Made by a program: the position numbers and the translations under genes | Shown here: one piece after another, positions 37,356 through 45,740 of the stretch | Layout: each line of letters starts with the position of its first letter | Position numbering within the stretch: the stretch's first letter is position 1 | Assembly: GCA_022843845.1 (NCBI GenBank) | Contig: JALHMW010000022.1 | Span: 1 to 64,000 of the forward strand | Length of the DNA: 64,000 bases | Reading direction: 5' to 3' | Source: Archangium sp. | GTDB taxonomy: Bacteria > Myxococcota > Myxococcia > Myxococcales > Myxococcaceae | The notes under the pieces: model-generated | The model's database searches: none | Told to the model about the DNA's origin: nothing | The model's input: only the letters and a program-made list of their open reading frames with translations

Positions 37356-38465
37356 TCAAGCGCTCCGGCGGCCGTCGAGCTGCGCCTCGAGGCGCGCGAC
37401 CCGCTTCGACAACCCGAGGAACGAGGTGTCGTCGAAGAGCCCGTTCGCGTCGGCGTCGCTCCACCTGAGGGCGAGGCCCAGGGCGCGCGCGCGTTCGCCG
37501 TCGGGGAGCTCGAGGGAGAGCCCCAGTCGTTCGTGCAGGGTCAGGCGCACCTGCCGGCGGAGCGCGTCGACCAGCTCGGGCTCCAGCCGCGCACGCGACG
37601 TGAGCCGGGCCATGGCCTCGACGTACTCGGTGGACGAGCGCAGCGGCGCGGCGGGCTCGGCGCGAGGCGGCCCCAGCCGGCTGCCGCGAGCCACCACGAA
37701 GAGCGCGGCTGCGAAGAGGAACTGCAGGCCCGTCGCCCAGAGGTTGACCGTCGGCGTCGCCTGCGCGCGCGCGACGTGGTGCGACTCGTCGAGCCACATC
37801 GGGCCGCGCGCCGCCAGGTTTCGCCAGAAGATGGCGTTGTCGGCGAGATCGAGCCTGGCGTTCTCGGCGAGGTCGGCGCCCGCGGCCACGTAGAGCGCTC
37901 CCGCGCCGATGCGCATCGCCCAGACGGCAGGCGGCGAGGTGAGCGCCACGGCCTCGGCGTCGGTGACGGTCAACGATGGTTCGGTGGCGACGCGCAACGT
38001 CCTGGCGCCACTCAGCGCGCCGATGGGCAACGAGACGGTGAGCGTGCTGCCCGCGCCGTCGTTGGGGATCGCGAGGAGCTCGGGCGTCAGCGCGGGCCGC
38101 AGCCCCACCAGCCCCTTGAGGGCCTGCTTCGAGGTGCCGCGACCCACCATCAACACCACGGTAGCCCCGCGCTCGAGCGCCCGTCGAAGGGCCTGCACCT
38201 CGTCTTCGGTGAGGCTCGCCGCTTGAGGTGCGGGCACCACGATGGTCGCGATCTCGTCCGGCACCTCTGTCAGGGGGCCCTCACCCAGTCGCACGTCGAC
38301 GCCGCTCTCCGTCAGCCAGGTGTGCAGCACCTTGAGCCCGCGTGGCCCGGCGTTGGTGACGCTCGGGACGGTGGAGACCTGCGTGTCACCCTCGACGGCC
38401 AGCCCGAGCGCCAGCGCCACCGCGATCAACAGCGCGAAGAGGGGCCAGGCGCCGAAGCGGCTCAT
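37356..38465 (-). CDS. DUF4350-domain membrane protein
   Basis: A 369-residue protein with an N-terminal helix (PLFALLIAVALALGLAV). A periplasmic DUF4350-like domain follows (GPRGLKVLHTWLTESGVDVR, ATVVLMVGRGTSKQALK, FWRNLAARGPMWLDESHH). A second helix lies near residues 250-265 (LQFLFAAALFVVARG), then a cytoplasmic helical tail. DUF4350 genes often lie with MoxR, DUF58 and DUF4129 genes in envelope or wall-associated clusters, with function unknown. The ATG overlaps the preceding DUF4129 stop. Confidence 0.82.
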   Translation of the reverse strand: MSRFGAWPLFALLIAVALALGLAVEGDTQVSTVPSVTNAGPRGLKVLHTWLTESGVDVRLGEGPLTEVPDEIATIVVPAPQAASLTEDEVQALRRALERGATVVLMVGRGTSKQALKGLVGLRPALTPELLAIPNDGAGSTLTVSLPIGALSGARTLRVATEPSLTVTDAEAVALTSPPAVWAMRIGAGALYVAAGADLAENARLDLADNAIFWRNLAARGPMWLDESHHVARAQATPTVNLWATGLQFLFAAALFVVARGSRLGPPRAEPAAPLRSSTEYVEAMARLTSRARLEPELVDALRRQVRLTLHERLGLSLELPDGERARALGLALRWSDADANGLFDDTSFLGLSKRVARLEAQLDGRRSA

Positions 38466-39205
38466 CGGGCTGGCGCTCCGCTCCCGAACGCGGCGACCCG
38501 AAGCACGAGCGCTGACACGTCGTCGAGGAAGGCGTTGACGCGGGCGGCGTCGAGCGGCTCCAGCGAGTACCAGGCGCGATCGAACCAGGTCAGCTGGGTG
38601 GTGACGGCGGCGACCAGCTCGGGCGACGCGCCACGTTCGGGCAGCTCACGGGCGAGCTCCCGGTTGGTCTTCACGCGATCGGGCCGGGCCAGGCGCTGCC
38701 GCTCGAGTGCCGCGAGAATGGCGAGCAGGCCTTCTCGTGCGGCAGCTCGAGCATCTGCAGGCGCCAGGGCCCGCGCGCGCGCGAGGTGGTGCGAAGGGTC
38801 GGCGAGCTCGAGCTCTCGACGCTCTGGTGTCTGGGACTTCGTGCGCTTCGCAAGCCGCCGCCCGGCGAGCCGCGCCACCGTCGCAACGACGACGAACGCC
38901 GCGAGCGCGAGGACGAGCACGCGGGTCAGGTTGGAGTACGTCTCGGCGCCCGAGGTCTCGAACACCGACTCGAGCCAGGCCTTCAGCCGCTTGAGCAGAT
39001 CGCCCGCTTGCCCACTGTGCGCCTCGAGGAACGCGGGCCGCGTGTAGAGCTCGTCCAACGCCTCACGCGTGGGCCCGGTGGCGGCCTCCACGTCGGGCCG
39101 CCGCGCCAGCGCGCACAGGGTCACCTGCTGCTCCGGCGTCAGCTCCGAGCCCTCCGCCTCGGGGCACGGCGCGGCGAGGAGCGCGAGGACGAGCAGCGGG
39201 CTCAC
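38462..39205 (-). CDS. DUF4129-domain membrane protein
   Basis: A 247-residue protein with a signal-like start (VSPLLVLALLAAP), one membrane helix around residues 92-110 (LTRVLVLALAAFVVVATVA) and a cytoplasmic helical DUF4129 tail containing RQRLARPDRVKTNRELARELPE and TWFDRAWY. It is one of three overlapping minus-strand genes and is related to wall- or secretion-associated modules in other bacteria. The GTG start overlaps the preceding gene. Confidence 0.8.
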   Translation of the reverse strand: MSPLLVLALLAAPCPEAEGSELTPEQQVTLCALARRPDVEAATGPTREALDELYTRPAFLEAHSGQAGDLLKRLKAWLESVFETSGAETYSNLTRVLVLALAAFVVVATVARLAGRRLAKRTKSQTPERRELELADPSHHLARARALAPADARAAAREGLLAILAALERQRLARPDRVKTNRELARELPERGASPELVAAVTTQLTWFDRAWYSLEPLDAARVNAFLDDVSALVLRVAAFGSGAPAR

Positions 39206-40203
39206 GCAGCCTTCGCCTTCGTCGACAGCTCGAGATCGAGCCCTTCCCGGCGGACCCGCATGTCGACGTAGAAGACGACCTGAAACACCACGTACAGCGG
39301 GGTGATCGCCGCGCCCGCGATGACCTGCAGCAGCTGCGCCGGCACGATGAGGGCCTGTGGTGCGCTGGCGCCTGCTCGGGTGGGGTTGAACTCGCCGAAG
39401 AGCCCCTTCACCACGAGCTCCGGCAGACCCGTCACCAGCCCCACCACCAGCAGAATGAACGCGATGATGGTGATGAGCAGCGTGAGCCGACCCTTCACGA
39501 GCCCCAGCAGCCCCGGGCCCACGCGGCCGCTCGAGAGCTGATCGGTGCGACGGAAACAGGCGAGCGCCGACGGGTCCTCCACCGCCAGCACCTGCGAGGC
39601 GAGCACGAAGCGGATGAGGAACCACAGCACCAGCATGACGACGCCACCGAACATCAGCAGCAGGCCCAGAATGATGACCGCCCCGCCAGCGCCGCGGTTG
39701 CCCTCGAGCGCCAACCACACGCCGCCGCCCACCGTCGCGCCGCCAGGGAGCAGGAAGACGAGGCTGGCCAGCGCGCTCCAGGCCATCGAGAGCGCGAACA
39801 TGCCGAACGTGGTGCCGAGGCGCACTGCCGAGAGCCGCAACGCGTCTGCGACTGATGGCGTGCCCGCGGAGGTCAGCCGCGGGTAGACGAACCCGGTGAG
39901 CGCGACGCCGGCGACCTGGCTGACCAGCGCGTTCACCATCACCACCACCACCGCGCCGAGGACGACCGGACCGAGTTGGGGGAGCCACGTCGAGGGGTCG
40001 GTCTTCGCGAACTCGAGGGCTGCCGCGACGTTCGCCGCCGCCGGGAAGGTGCGTTGAGCGAAGAGCTCCAGTGTCTTGAGGAGGATGTACTGCGCGAGCT
40101 GAAAGCCCAGCAGCAGCTGGAACAACGCCTTCCAGTTCGTGCGCCAGAAAGAGGTCGAGCGATCGACGATTTCGCCGATCGAGAGGGGCTGAAGGGCGGC
40201 CAT
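39202..40203 (-). CDS. Polytopic membrane protein (glycerophosphodiester-like membrane domain)
   Basis: A 333-residue integral membrane protein with about six hydrophobic helices and a start MAALQPLSIGEIVDRSTSFWRTNWKAL. That opening is typical of proteins annotated as glycerophosphoryl diester phosphodiesterase membrane domain or DUF7544-like. No catalytic residues are recognised. Together with DUF4129 and DUF4350 it makes an envelope-related trio, overlapping by four bases at each junction, in front of ccmA. The ATG at 40203 was chosen as the first Met in the natural N-terminus. Confidence 0.77.
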   Translation of the reverse strand: MAALQPLSIGEIVDRSTSFWRTNWKALFQLLLGFQLAQYILLKTLELFAQRTFPAAANVAAALEFAKTDPSTWLPQLGPVVLGAVVVVMVNALVSQVAGVALTGFVYPRLTSAGTPSVADALRLSAVRLGTTFGMFALSMAWSALASLVFLLPGGATVGGGVWLALEGNRGAGGAVIILGLLLMFGGVVMLVLWFLIRFVLASQVLAVEDPSALACFRRTDQLSSGRVGPGLLGLVKGRLTLLITIIAFILLVVGLVTGLPELVVKGLFGEFNPTRAGASAPQALIVPAQLLQVIAGAAITPLYVVFQVVFYVDMRVRREGLDLELSTKAKAA

Positions 40204-40330
40204 GCGGTGGGGCGGCAGCCTACTTGACCGCGCCAGCCTGTCGACGGCGGGCTCAGCTATGCTACGCGTCAGTCGTCGAGGCGGCCGGCCGGAAACACCA
40301 CACAGTCGCCTCTCATCGTCGGAAGGCCCC

Positions 40331-41629
40331 ATGCGTCTGCATCTCTTCTGGTTCTCCCTGCTCGTCGGAGCCTCGTTCCTCGTCACCTCGGCCTCATGCG
40401 GCCAGCCCACCCGGTGCAGCGCTTCGACGTGCACCACGGGGTGTTGTGACATCAGCGGCCGCTGCGTGATGGGCAACACGAGCTCGCAGTGCGGCGCGCG
40501 CGGCGTGAGCTGTACGTCGTGCAGCCTGGGCCAGACCTGCGACCTGGGCGCCTGTGTTGGCAGCTTCGGGACGGGCGCCGGGACGTCAGGCACGGGCGGA
40601 GGCGTCGCCACAGGTGGCGGGTTCTCGACGGGCGGAGGCGTGGCGACGGGCGGAGGCATCGCGACAGGCGGAGGCATGGCGACAGGCGGAGGCATGGCGA
40701 CAGGCGGAGGCTTCGCGACCGGCGGTGGTGCGGCCGGGTGCAACTCGCAGACGTGCGCCAACGGCTGCTGCGACTTCAACGGGCAGTGTCAGTCCGGTAC
40801 CTCGAACACCGCGTGCGGCAGCGTTCCCACGACGTGCGTTCAGTGCGGGCTCGGGCAGACCTGCAGTGCTCGTCGCTGCGTGTCGGGGACCGGCGGCGGC
40901 GGCGCTGGTGGAGGGAGTCCTCCCGCGTGCACCAACGGCTGTGTCTTCAACGGCATCGCGTGCCTCACCGCTGGCACGACGCAGCAGAACAACTCGCTGT
41001 GCGGCAACGCCGGAGCCGTCTGCTTCGCGTGCTCCACGCCCAACAACACCTGCATGAACGGCTTCTGCATTCCCGGTGGCGCCGGTGGTGGCGCTCCTCC
41101 CGTGGGTGGTGGCTCGCCGACGGGCGGCGGTTCAGGCACGGGCGGAGGCACCAGCGCCTGCCCCCCGCTGTCGCTCGGGACCACGACCTTCCCCGGCGGC
41201 GGCTTCACCACGCTCGAGGCCGGCTACGACACGTTCAGCGGCGGTGAGTTCAACGTGGCGACCTTCGCGACAGGTACCCAGGTCCTCTCGTTCGAGCTGG
41301 TGCGGCTGATGGGCTCGACGGTTCCCGTCCCGTACTCGGGCTCCTTCATGCCCGTCGGCTACAACACCTGCGTCGGTTGCCTGCAGTTCGGCGAGTCGTG
41401 CTCGGTGACCCCGTCACCTCCGGACTTCACCTGCGCCCGACGATTCCTCGCGCAATCGGGCACCGTGAACATCTCCGCCGCCACGCCGAGCGCGGTCTCG
41501 GGTTCGTTCTCGGGAACGGTCAGCAACGTGACGTTCCGCGAGTGGAACTTCGGGCCAAGTGACTCGATGGTGCCAGGCGGCGCCTGTTACACGCTCGGAG
41601 CCGCGTCCTTCAGCGCTTCGTGGCCGTGA
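40331..41629 (+). CDS. Repeat-rich cysteine-containing lipoprotein
   Basis: A 432-residue lipoprotein; signal MRLHLFWFSLLVGASFLVTSASC. It has small Cys-rich modules that repeat: CTTGCCDISGRCVMG, NGCCDFNGQCQSG, and SCSLGQTC / CGLGQTC. They are joined by a Thr-Gly-Gly-Gly region made of 18-bp repeats (about 40594-40731). The C-terminal 150 residues have beta-like composition (LSFELVRLMGSTVPVPYSGSFM). Such modular lipoproteins are frequent in myxobacteria and are likely surface exposed. The ATG 40331 is chosen for its signal. Confidence 0.8.
   Translation: MRLHLFWFSLLVGASFLVTSASCGQPTRCSASTCTTGCCDISGRCVMGNTSSQCGARGVSCTSCSLGQTCDLGACVGSFGTGAGTSGTGGGVATGGGFSTGGGVATGGGIATGGGMATGGGMATGGGFATGGGAAGCNSQTCANGCCDFNGQCQSGTSNTACGSVPTTCVQCGLGQTCSARRCVSGTGGGGAGGGSPPACTNGCVFNGIACLTAGTTQQNNSLCGNAGAVCFACSTPNNTCMNGFCIPGGAGGGAPPVGGGSPTGGGSGTGGGTSACPPLSLGTTTFPGGGFTTLEAGYDTFSGGEFNVATFATGTQVLSFELVRLMGSTVPVPYSGSFMPVGYNTCVGCLQFGESCSVTPSPPDFTCARRFLAQSGTVNISAATPSAVSGSFSGTVSNVTFREWNFGPSDSMVPGGACYTLGAASFSASWP
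40594..40731 (+). repeat. 18-bp tandem-like repeat encoding Thr-Gly-Gly-Gly units
   Basis: Copies of GGCGGAGGCATGGCGACA and variants recur about seven times at 18-bp spacing, in frame, giving ATGGGM or ATGGGF. Such a tract can change copy number without breaking the frame. Confidence 0.85.
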
Positions 41630-41705
41630 CGACCTGGGCGTAGACGTCGCCCGACCGATTCATCAACCGGAGGAAGATCTCGCGACGCTGCGCCGGGCCT
41701 CAGCG

Positions 41706-42305
41706 TCAGCGGTTCAACAACGCGCGGGTAGCCGCTTCAGGATCCGCCGCGTGAAGAACGCCCGAGATGACGGCGACGCCTGCGGCTGAGAGGGACCCGG
41801 CCGTGGTCGCGTCGATGCCTCCGAGCGCGAAGGCAGGGCAGGGCAGGGTGGCGGCGAGTGTCTCGAAGCCAGCCGCGCCGAGCGGTGGCCGCGTGTCGTC
41901 GGGCTTGGAGCGCGGAGGAAACACCGGGCTGACCAATGCGAGATCGGCGCCTTCGACGTCGTCACCCTTCGCGTGAACGACGCAGGAGATCCATCGGTCG
42001 GGGAGCAGTTGGCGCAGCTCGCGAGGCGGGAGCGAATGGGAAGTGCAGTGGAGATGTGCTCCCACGGCGAGGGCGACGTCGAGGCGCGAGTTGACGAAGA
42101 GCGGAGCGCCGGCCGCGTCGCAGACCTGCTTCACGCGAACGGCCTCGTCGAAGAACAGACGGTCGACGGCGCCAGGGTGACGGTGCTGCACGGCGAGCCC
42201 TTGGCCCGCACGGAGCGCGAGCGCGAGCCGTCGCAGCAGCTCGTCGTTGCCGAGCGCCCAGTCCGTGATGACGAGGACTCGGAACGGGAGCGGCGCCTTC
42301 GTCAC
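41706..42305 (-). CDS. thiE: Thiamine-phosphate synthase-like protein (ThiE/TenI)
   Basis: A 199-residue TIM-barrel protein. ThiE couples the thiazole and pyrimidine phosphates to make thiamine phosphate. Seen here: [10 protein letters not shown] at the start, QHRHPGAVD in place of the usual QxREK substrate motif, [40 protein letters not shown], and AFALGGID. The loss of the usual lysine (His here) leaves catalysis possible but unusual, and a TenI-like role remains open. It overlaps thiG by four bases and is the last gene of thiS-thiG-thiE. Confidence 0.82.
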   Translation of the reverse strand: MTKAPLPFRVLVITDWALGNDELLRRLALALRAGQGLAVQHRHPGAVDRLFFDEAVRVKQVCDAAGAPLFVNSRLDVALAVGAHLHCTSHSLPPRELRQLLPDRWISCVVHAKGDDVEGADLALVSPVFPPRSKPDDTRPPLGAAGFETLAATLPCPAFALGGIDATTAGSLSAAGVAVISGVLHAADPEAATRALLNR

Positions 42306-43075
42306 TGCACGAGGCCCGTCAGCGGGCTCGACGCCGACGCGTAGGCCTTCATCGGCATGCGGCCAGCGAGGAACGCGTCACGCCCGGCCTCGACGGCGAG
42401 TTTCATCGCGCGGGCCATTCGGGCTGGCTCCTTCGCCGCGGCGATGGCGGTGTTCATGAGAATGCCGTCGCAGCCGAGCTCCATGGCGATGGCCGCGTCG
42501 CTGGCGGTGCCGACGCCGGCGTCGACGATGATCGGCACCTTCGCGGCCTCGATGATGAGCCGCAGGTTGTGCGGGTTGCGAATGCCGAGGCCAGACCCGA
42601 TGGGCGCGGCGAGCGGCATCACCACGGCACAGCCCGCGTCCTCGAGCTTGCGCGCGGTGATGACGTCGTCAGAGGTGTACGGGAGCACCGTGAAGCCGTC
42701 TTTCACCAGCCGGCGCGCGGCCTTCACCGTCTCTTCGACGTCGGGGTACAGCGTCTTCTCGTCGCCGAGCACCTCGAGCTTCACCCACTTCGAGAGGCCG
42801 AGCTCGGCCGCGAGGTGACACGTGCGCACCGCGTCGTCAGCCGTGTAGCAGCCGGCGGTGTTCGGCAAGAGGCGCATGCGGGTGGTGTCGATGAACGAGA
42901 GAATCGACTGCTCCTTCGGCGCGTTGAAGTCGAGCCGGCGCACGGCGACGGTGACCATCTCGGCGCCCGAGGCCTCGTGACAGGCGCGCATGACGTCGAG
43001 GCTCGGGTACTTGCCGGTGCCGATGATGAGGCGCGAGGTGAAGGTGACGCCGGCGATGGTGAAGGGCTTGTCCAT
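42302..43075 (-). CDS. thiG: Thiazole synthase ThiG
   Basis: A 257-residue TIM-barrel enzyme that makes the thiazole phosphate of thiamine from deoxyxylulose phosphate, the ThiS thiocarboxylate and dehydroglycine. Seen: [56 protein letters not shown] with the Schiff-base Lys region, [16 protein letters not shown] and [12 protein letters not shown]. All are diagnostic. The ATG at 43075 is preceded by an AGGAGC site. It follows thiS by 19 bases. Confidence 0.97.
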   Translation of the reverse strand: MDKPFTIAGVTFTSRLIIGTGKYPSLDVMRACHEASGAEMVTVAVRRLDFNAPKEQSILSFIDTTRMRLLPNTAGCYTADDAVRTCHLAAELGLSKWVKLEVLGDEKTLYPDVEETVKAARRLVKDGFTVLPYTSDDVITARKLEDAGCAVVMPLAAPIGSGLGIRNPHNLRLIIEAAKVPIIVDAGVGTASDAAIAMELGCDGILMNTAIAAAKEPARMARAMKLAVEAGRDAFLAGRMPMKAYASASSPLTGLVQ

Positions 43076-43094
43076 GGGGGCTCCTGGGAGGGTT

Positions 43095-43295
43095 TCAACC
43101 ACCGCCGACGAAGGTGACGATCTCGATTCGATCAGCAGGCTTCAGCACGGTCTCGGCGTGGCGCGCTTTGGGAATGACGGACTCGTTGAGTTCGACGGCG
43201 ACGCGACGCTGCTCGAGGCCGAGGGTCGTCAGGAGGACGGCGATCGTCGCTCCCTCGGTGACTTCGCGCGCTGTTCCGTTCACGACGACCTGCAT
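43095..43295 (-). CDS. thiS: Sulfur carrier protein ThiS
   Basis: A 66-residue ubiquitin-like protein whose C-terminal VTFVGGG provides the Gly-Gly tail that is thiocarboxylated for thiazole synthesis. It begins [12 protein letters not shown] and contains [17 protein letters not shown], typical of ThiS. The start at 43295 is preferred over one five codons upstream. No adenylating thiF gene lies nearby. Confidence 0.94.
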   Translation of the reverse strand: MQVVVNGTAREVTEGATIAVLLTTLGLEQRRVAVELNESVIPKARHAETVLKPADRIEIVTFVGGG

Positions 43296-43390
43296 GGGGG
43301 CGTTCTGCACCCGGGCTCAGGAGCGTTCAACCGGTATCCCGCCGGTCAGCGCCTTGGCTCGATGTCAGCCCTGCGCGATAGTGAGGGTGC

Positions 43391-43684
43391 ATGACCGACT
43401 CAGAACTCACCATCAAAGTACTTCAGGGCATTCGAGAAGACCTCGCGCGCTCCAACCGCGACACCAACGAGCGGCTCGATGCAATGCGCGCCGAAAGCGA
43501 GGCAGGGCGGCGCGAGTCGAACCAGCGCTTCGAGGTCATCGAGACGGCGCTCCGTGATGTGGCCGAGCAATTGGTCATGCTGTCTCGTGGCGTGAAGGTG
43601 GCGATCGAAGTTCGCGCGGGAGTCGAGAAGCGCATCGACGACCATGAGCGCCGGATCGCCGAGCTGGAGCAGCGCTCGCACTGA
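43391..43684 (+). CDS. Small coiled-coil protein
   Basis: A 97-residue protein that is almost all helix, with a heptad-like spread of Leu/Ile/Val and many Arg/Glu (LTIKVLQGIREDLARSNRD ... RIDDHERRIAELEQR). Similar short coiled-coil proteins with unknown role are common in myxobacterial genomes. A GAGGG ribosome site precedes ATG 43391. The ThiS gene is divergent, with a 95-base gap in which no riboswitch could be supported. Confidence 0.72.
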   Translation: MTDSELTIKVLQGIREDLARSNRDTNERLDAMRAESEAGRRESNQRFEVIETALRDVAEQLVMLSRGVKVAIEVRAGVEKRIDDHERRIAELEQRSH

Positions 43685-43689
43685 GTTTC

Positions 43690-44092
43690 GTCGGTGGCCT
43701 CACGGACTTTCGCGCAGGCCGGGTGAATGAGTGGGTGGGCCTGTTCGCGGCCGCTGCGCGCACCGCGGCAATGGAGGCCTCGCGATTTGCGTCGCAGCTC
43801 GCCGAGTTGGAAGCGCAGTGGCACGCGGCGGTGGGCCCGCTCCGCGCGAACGCTGCGGCGAGCGTGTTGCTTCGCCTGCTCCCGGGCGTGCCCATCATTG
43901 ACGTGCAGACCGCAGAGGAGCTCGTCGGCTGCAGCAATCAGGCAGCGCGCTGGAGTCATCTCGCAGCTCACCGTCGGGCGCAGGAACAGGGCCTGGGAAG
44001 CTGCTGCGGTGTTCGAGCTGCTCAACGCATTCGAGCGCCACCTTGCGACCCGGCGCGGTGGCACGACCCGGCTTCGACCTGCGCCGCGATGA
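43690..44092 (+). pseudogene. Remnant of a Fic-domain protein (C-terminal part, frameshifted)
   Basis: The frame from about 43690 reads LTDFRAGRVNEWVGLFAAAARTAAMEA..., then LLRLLPGVPIIDVQTAEELVGCSNQAA, the helical and winged-helix C-terminal end of bacterial Fic AMP-transferase proteins. Past about 43945 the similarity moves to another frame: RAGVISQLTVGRRNRAWEAA AVFELLNAFERH, the usual Fic winged-helix end. A few codons (LxxLxx) seem to be lost with the shift. The catalytic HPFxxGNGR motif and the N-terminal part are absent upstream. The gene is therefore dead and truncated. It ends 2 bases before a convergent lipoprotein gene. Confidence 0.72.
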
Positions 44093-44093
44093 G

Positions 44094-44588
44094 TCAGCGG
44101 GCGAGGACCGGCACCGGTTCCGAAAGACATGTGAGCGTGAGGCCACAAACAGACGTCGATGCGCCAGTTTTCAGCGAGGTGTCTCGTCCCCACTGAGGGT
44201 CCACAATGGGGCTGCCAGTGATTTCAATAACGCCGCCGTCGAACTCCCTGTAGCTCGACCGACGCTCCTCGTATTCGGTCATCGACTGAACGACACACTC
44301 CCCGGCTCGCTGAAGGACGCGGACTCTGCACATGCAGGTTGCTCCCCATCCGCAGATGCACTTTCGCGCATCGCGCTCACCGTCAGGCACGTCGAGACAG
44401 TCAGGCTGTCGAATGCGATTCGAAAGCTCGAGCCCGAGCTTCCAGTGTCGTTCGATCACCGGTGCTGGTGCCGGTGCCGCGACTTGGACCTGGATTGGCT
44501 CCGGGCTCCGGTGAGGTGCGCAGGCCGACAGCGCGCCGAGGAGCACGAGCGAGAGTCTCGACGATCCAGCATCACGCTGAGTCTGCAT
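44094..44588 (-). CDS. Small lipoprotein with Cys-rich centre
   Basis: A 164-residue protein from ATG 44588. The start MQTQRDAGSSRLSLVLLGALSAC has an LSAC lipobox. A Pro/Ala-rich mature N-terminus leads to an ordinary-looking domain with CICGWGATCMC, then CVV and a late CGLTLTC. No family recognised. The frame is open far upstream on this strand, but that part is antisense to the downstream hydrolase gene and is not expected to be coding. Confidence 0.65.
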   Translation of the reverse strand: MQTQRDAGSSRLSLVLLGALSACAPHRSPEPIQVQVAAPAPAPVIERHWKLGLELSNRIRQPDCLDVPDGERDARKCICGWGATCMCRVRVLQRAGECVVQSMTEYEERRSSYREFDGGVIEITGSPIVDPQWGRDTSLKTGASTSVCGLTLTCLSEPVPVLAR

Positions 44589-44663
44589 CGCGCTCGAACG
44601 TAGGCCTTCACACTGCCGCAGTGACCCCCGCCGCGCGCCCGGTGGAATAGGGTGCACGCCCTG

Positions 44664-45740
44664 ATGCGCATCCTCCTCCTCTGTCCCCTCGTCGTCGCCT
44701 GTGTCGGCGGGTCCGAGATGGACGGGGGCGTCGACCCGTACGCGGCGCCCGGGCGCTTCGCCGTCGGCAACCGGCACTTCACCGTCACCGTCGGTGATGC
44801 CGGTCGCGTGCTCCCGGTCGAGCTCTGGTACCCGGCGCGCGGAACGACTGATTCCTTTCCGCTCGAGACCTTCGAAGACGGCGCGCGGCGAACGCAATTG
44901 GCGGAGTGGATTGCCCAGGCGCCCGAGGCCTGCACACCGCGCCTCGCGCACTCGACGAAGGACGCGCCGGTCGCCGACGGTGCTCCATTCCCCCTGCTCG
45001 TGTTCTCGCACTGCACCGAGTGTTTTCGATTCAGCCTGCACAGCGTCGCGGAGCGCCTGGCCAGTCACGGCTTCGTGGTCGCCGCTCCCGATCACGTCGA
45101 GAACACCCGCTTCGACGCCACGGCCCCGCTCACCAACGCCTTCCTCTCGGTGCGCGCCGCCGATATCTCCGGAGTCATCGACGCGATGGTGGCGCCCGGT
45201 GCTCCACTGCCCATCGACCCGAGCCGCATCGCCGCCTTCGGCCACAGCTTCGGCGCCGTCACCACCGCGAAGCTCGTCGAGAAAGACGCGCGCGTTCGCG
45301 CCGGCCTCCTCATCGCCGCCCCCGCCGACAGCCCGTTCCTCAATGGCGGTGCGCTCCCTCGCGTCGCCAAACCGCTCAGCTTCCTGCTCGCCAGGGAAGA
45401 CAACTCCATCTCGTTCCTCGGCAACGAGTTCATCCGAGACAACTTCACCAAAGCGCAGCGCCCGACCTGGCTCGTCGAAGTCGAGAACGCCGGCCACTGG
45501 ACGTTCTCCGACATCGCAGGCCTCGGCGGTGCGTACCGACCCGGCTGCGGAGACGGCCTGCGCGACCCCGACGGCGGCGCCTTCACCTACCTCGACAACG
45601 CCCTCGGCCGGAGCATCGCGCAGCGCACGATGACGGCCTGGGCCTCGTTCACCCTTCGCGACGACGCCGCCGCCGCAGACGCGCTCTCGAAGTCGACCCC
45701 CGAAGGCCTCGTGCACGTGCGCCGCCGGAGCGCTCCATGA
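44664..45740 (+). CDS. Alpha/beta hydrolase lipoprotein
   Basis: A 358-residue lipoprotein with the signal MRILLLCPLVVAC. The fold shows LPVELWYPARG, then PLLVFSHCTECFRFS, LASHGFVVAAPDHVENT, and the nucleophile in IAAFGHSFGAVTTAKL, and a His in VENAGHWTFSD. It resembles the PAF-acetylhydrolase / dienelactone hydrolase-like group. The likely role is hydrolysis of an ester or related bond in the periplasm. Its stop overlaps the next gene ATG (ATGA), so the two are co-expressed. Confidence 0.84.
   Translation: MRILLLCPLVVACVGGSEMDGGVDPYAAPGRFAVGNRHFTVTVGDAGRVLPVELWYPARGTTDSFPLETFEDGARRTQLAEWIAQAPEACTPRLAHSTKDAPVADGAPFPLLVFSHCTECFRFSLHSVAERLASHGFVVAAPDHVENTRFDATAPLTNAFLSVRAADISGVIDAMVAPGAPLPIDPSRIAAFGHSFGAVTTAKLVEKDARVRAGLLIAAPADSPFLNGGALPRVAKPLSFLLAREDNSISFLGNEFIRDNFTKAQRPTWLVEVENAGHWTFSDIAGLGGAYRPGCGDGLRDPDGGAFTYLDNALGRSIAQRTMTAWASFTLRDDAAAADALSKSTPEGLVHVRRRSAP

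Noticed and set aside
43296..43390. Possible TPP riboswitch upstream of thiS
   Set aside because: Short pieces resemble the GGCTGA and GAAC elements, but they are out of order and the paired helices cannot be drawn. No support.
44906..45736. Extended N-terminus of the dipeptidase frame
   Set aside because: The upstream part is Arg-rich shadow sequence over the lipoprotein hydrolase gene. ATG 45737 overlaps the stop and matches the M19 N-terminus.
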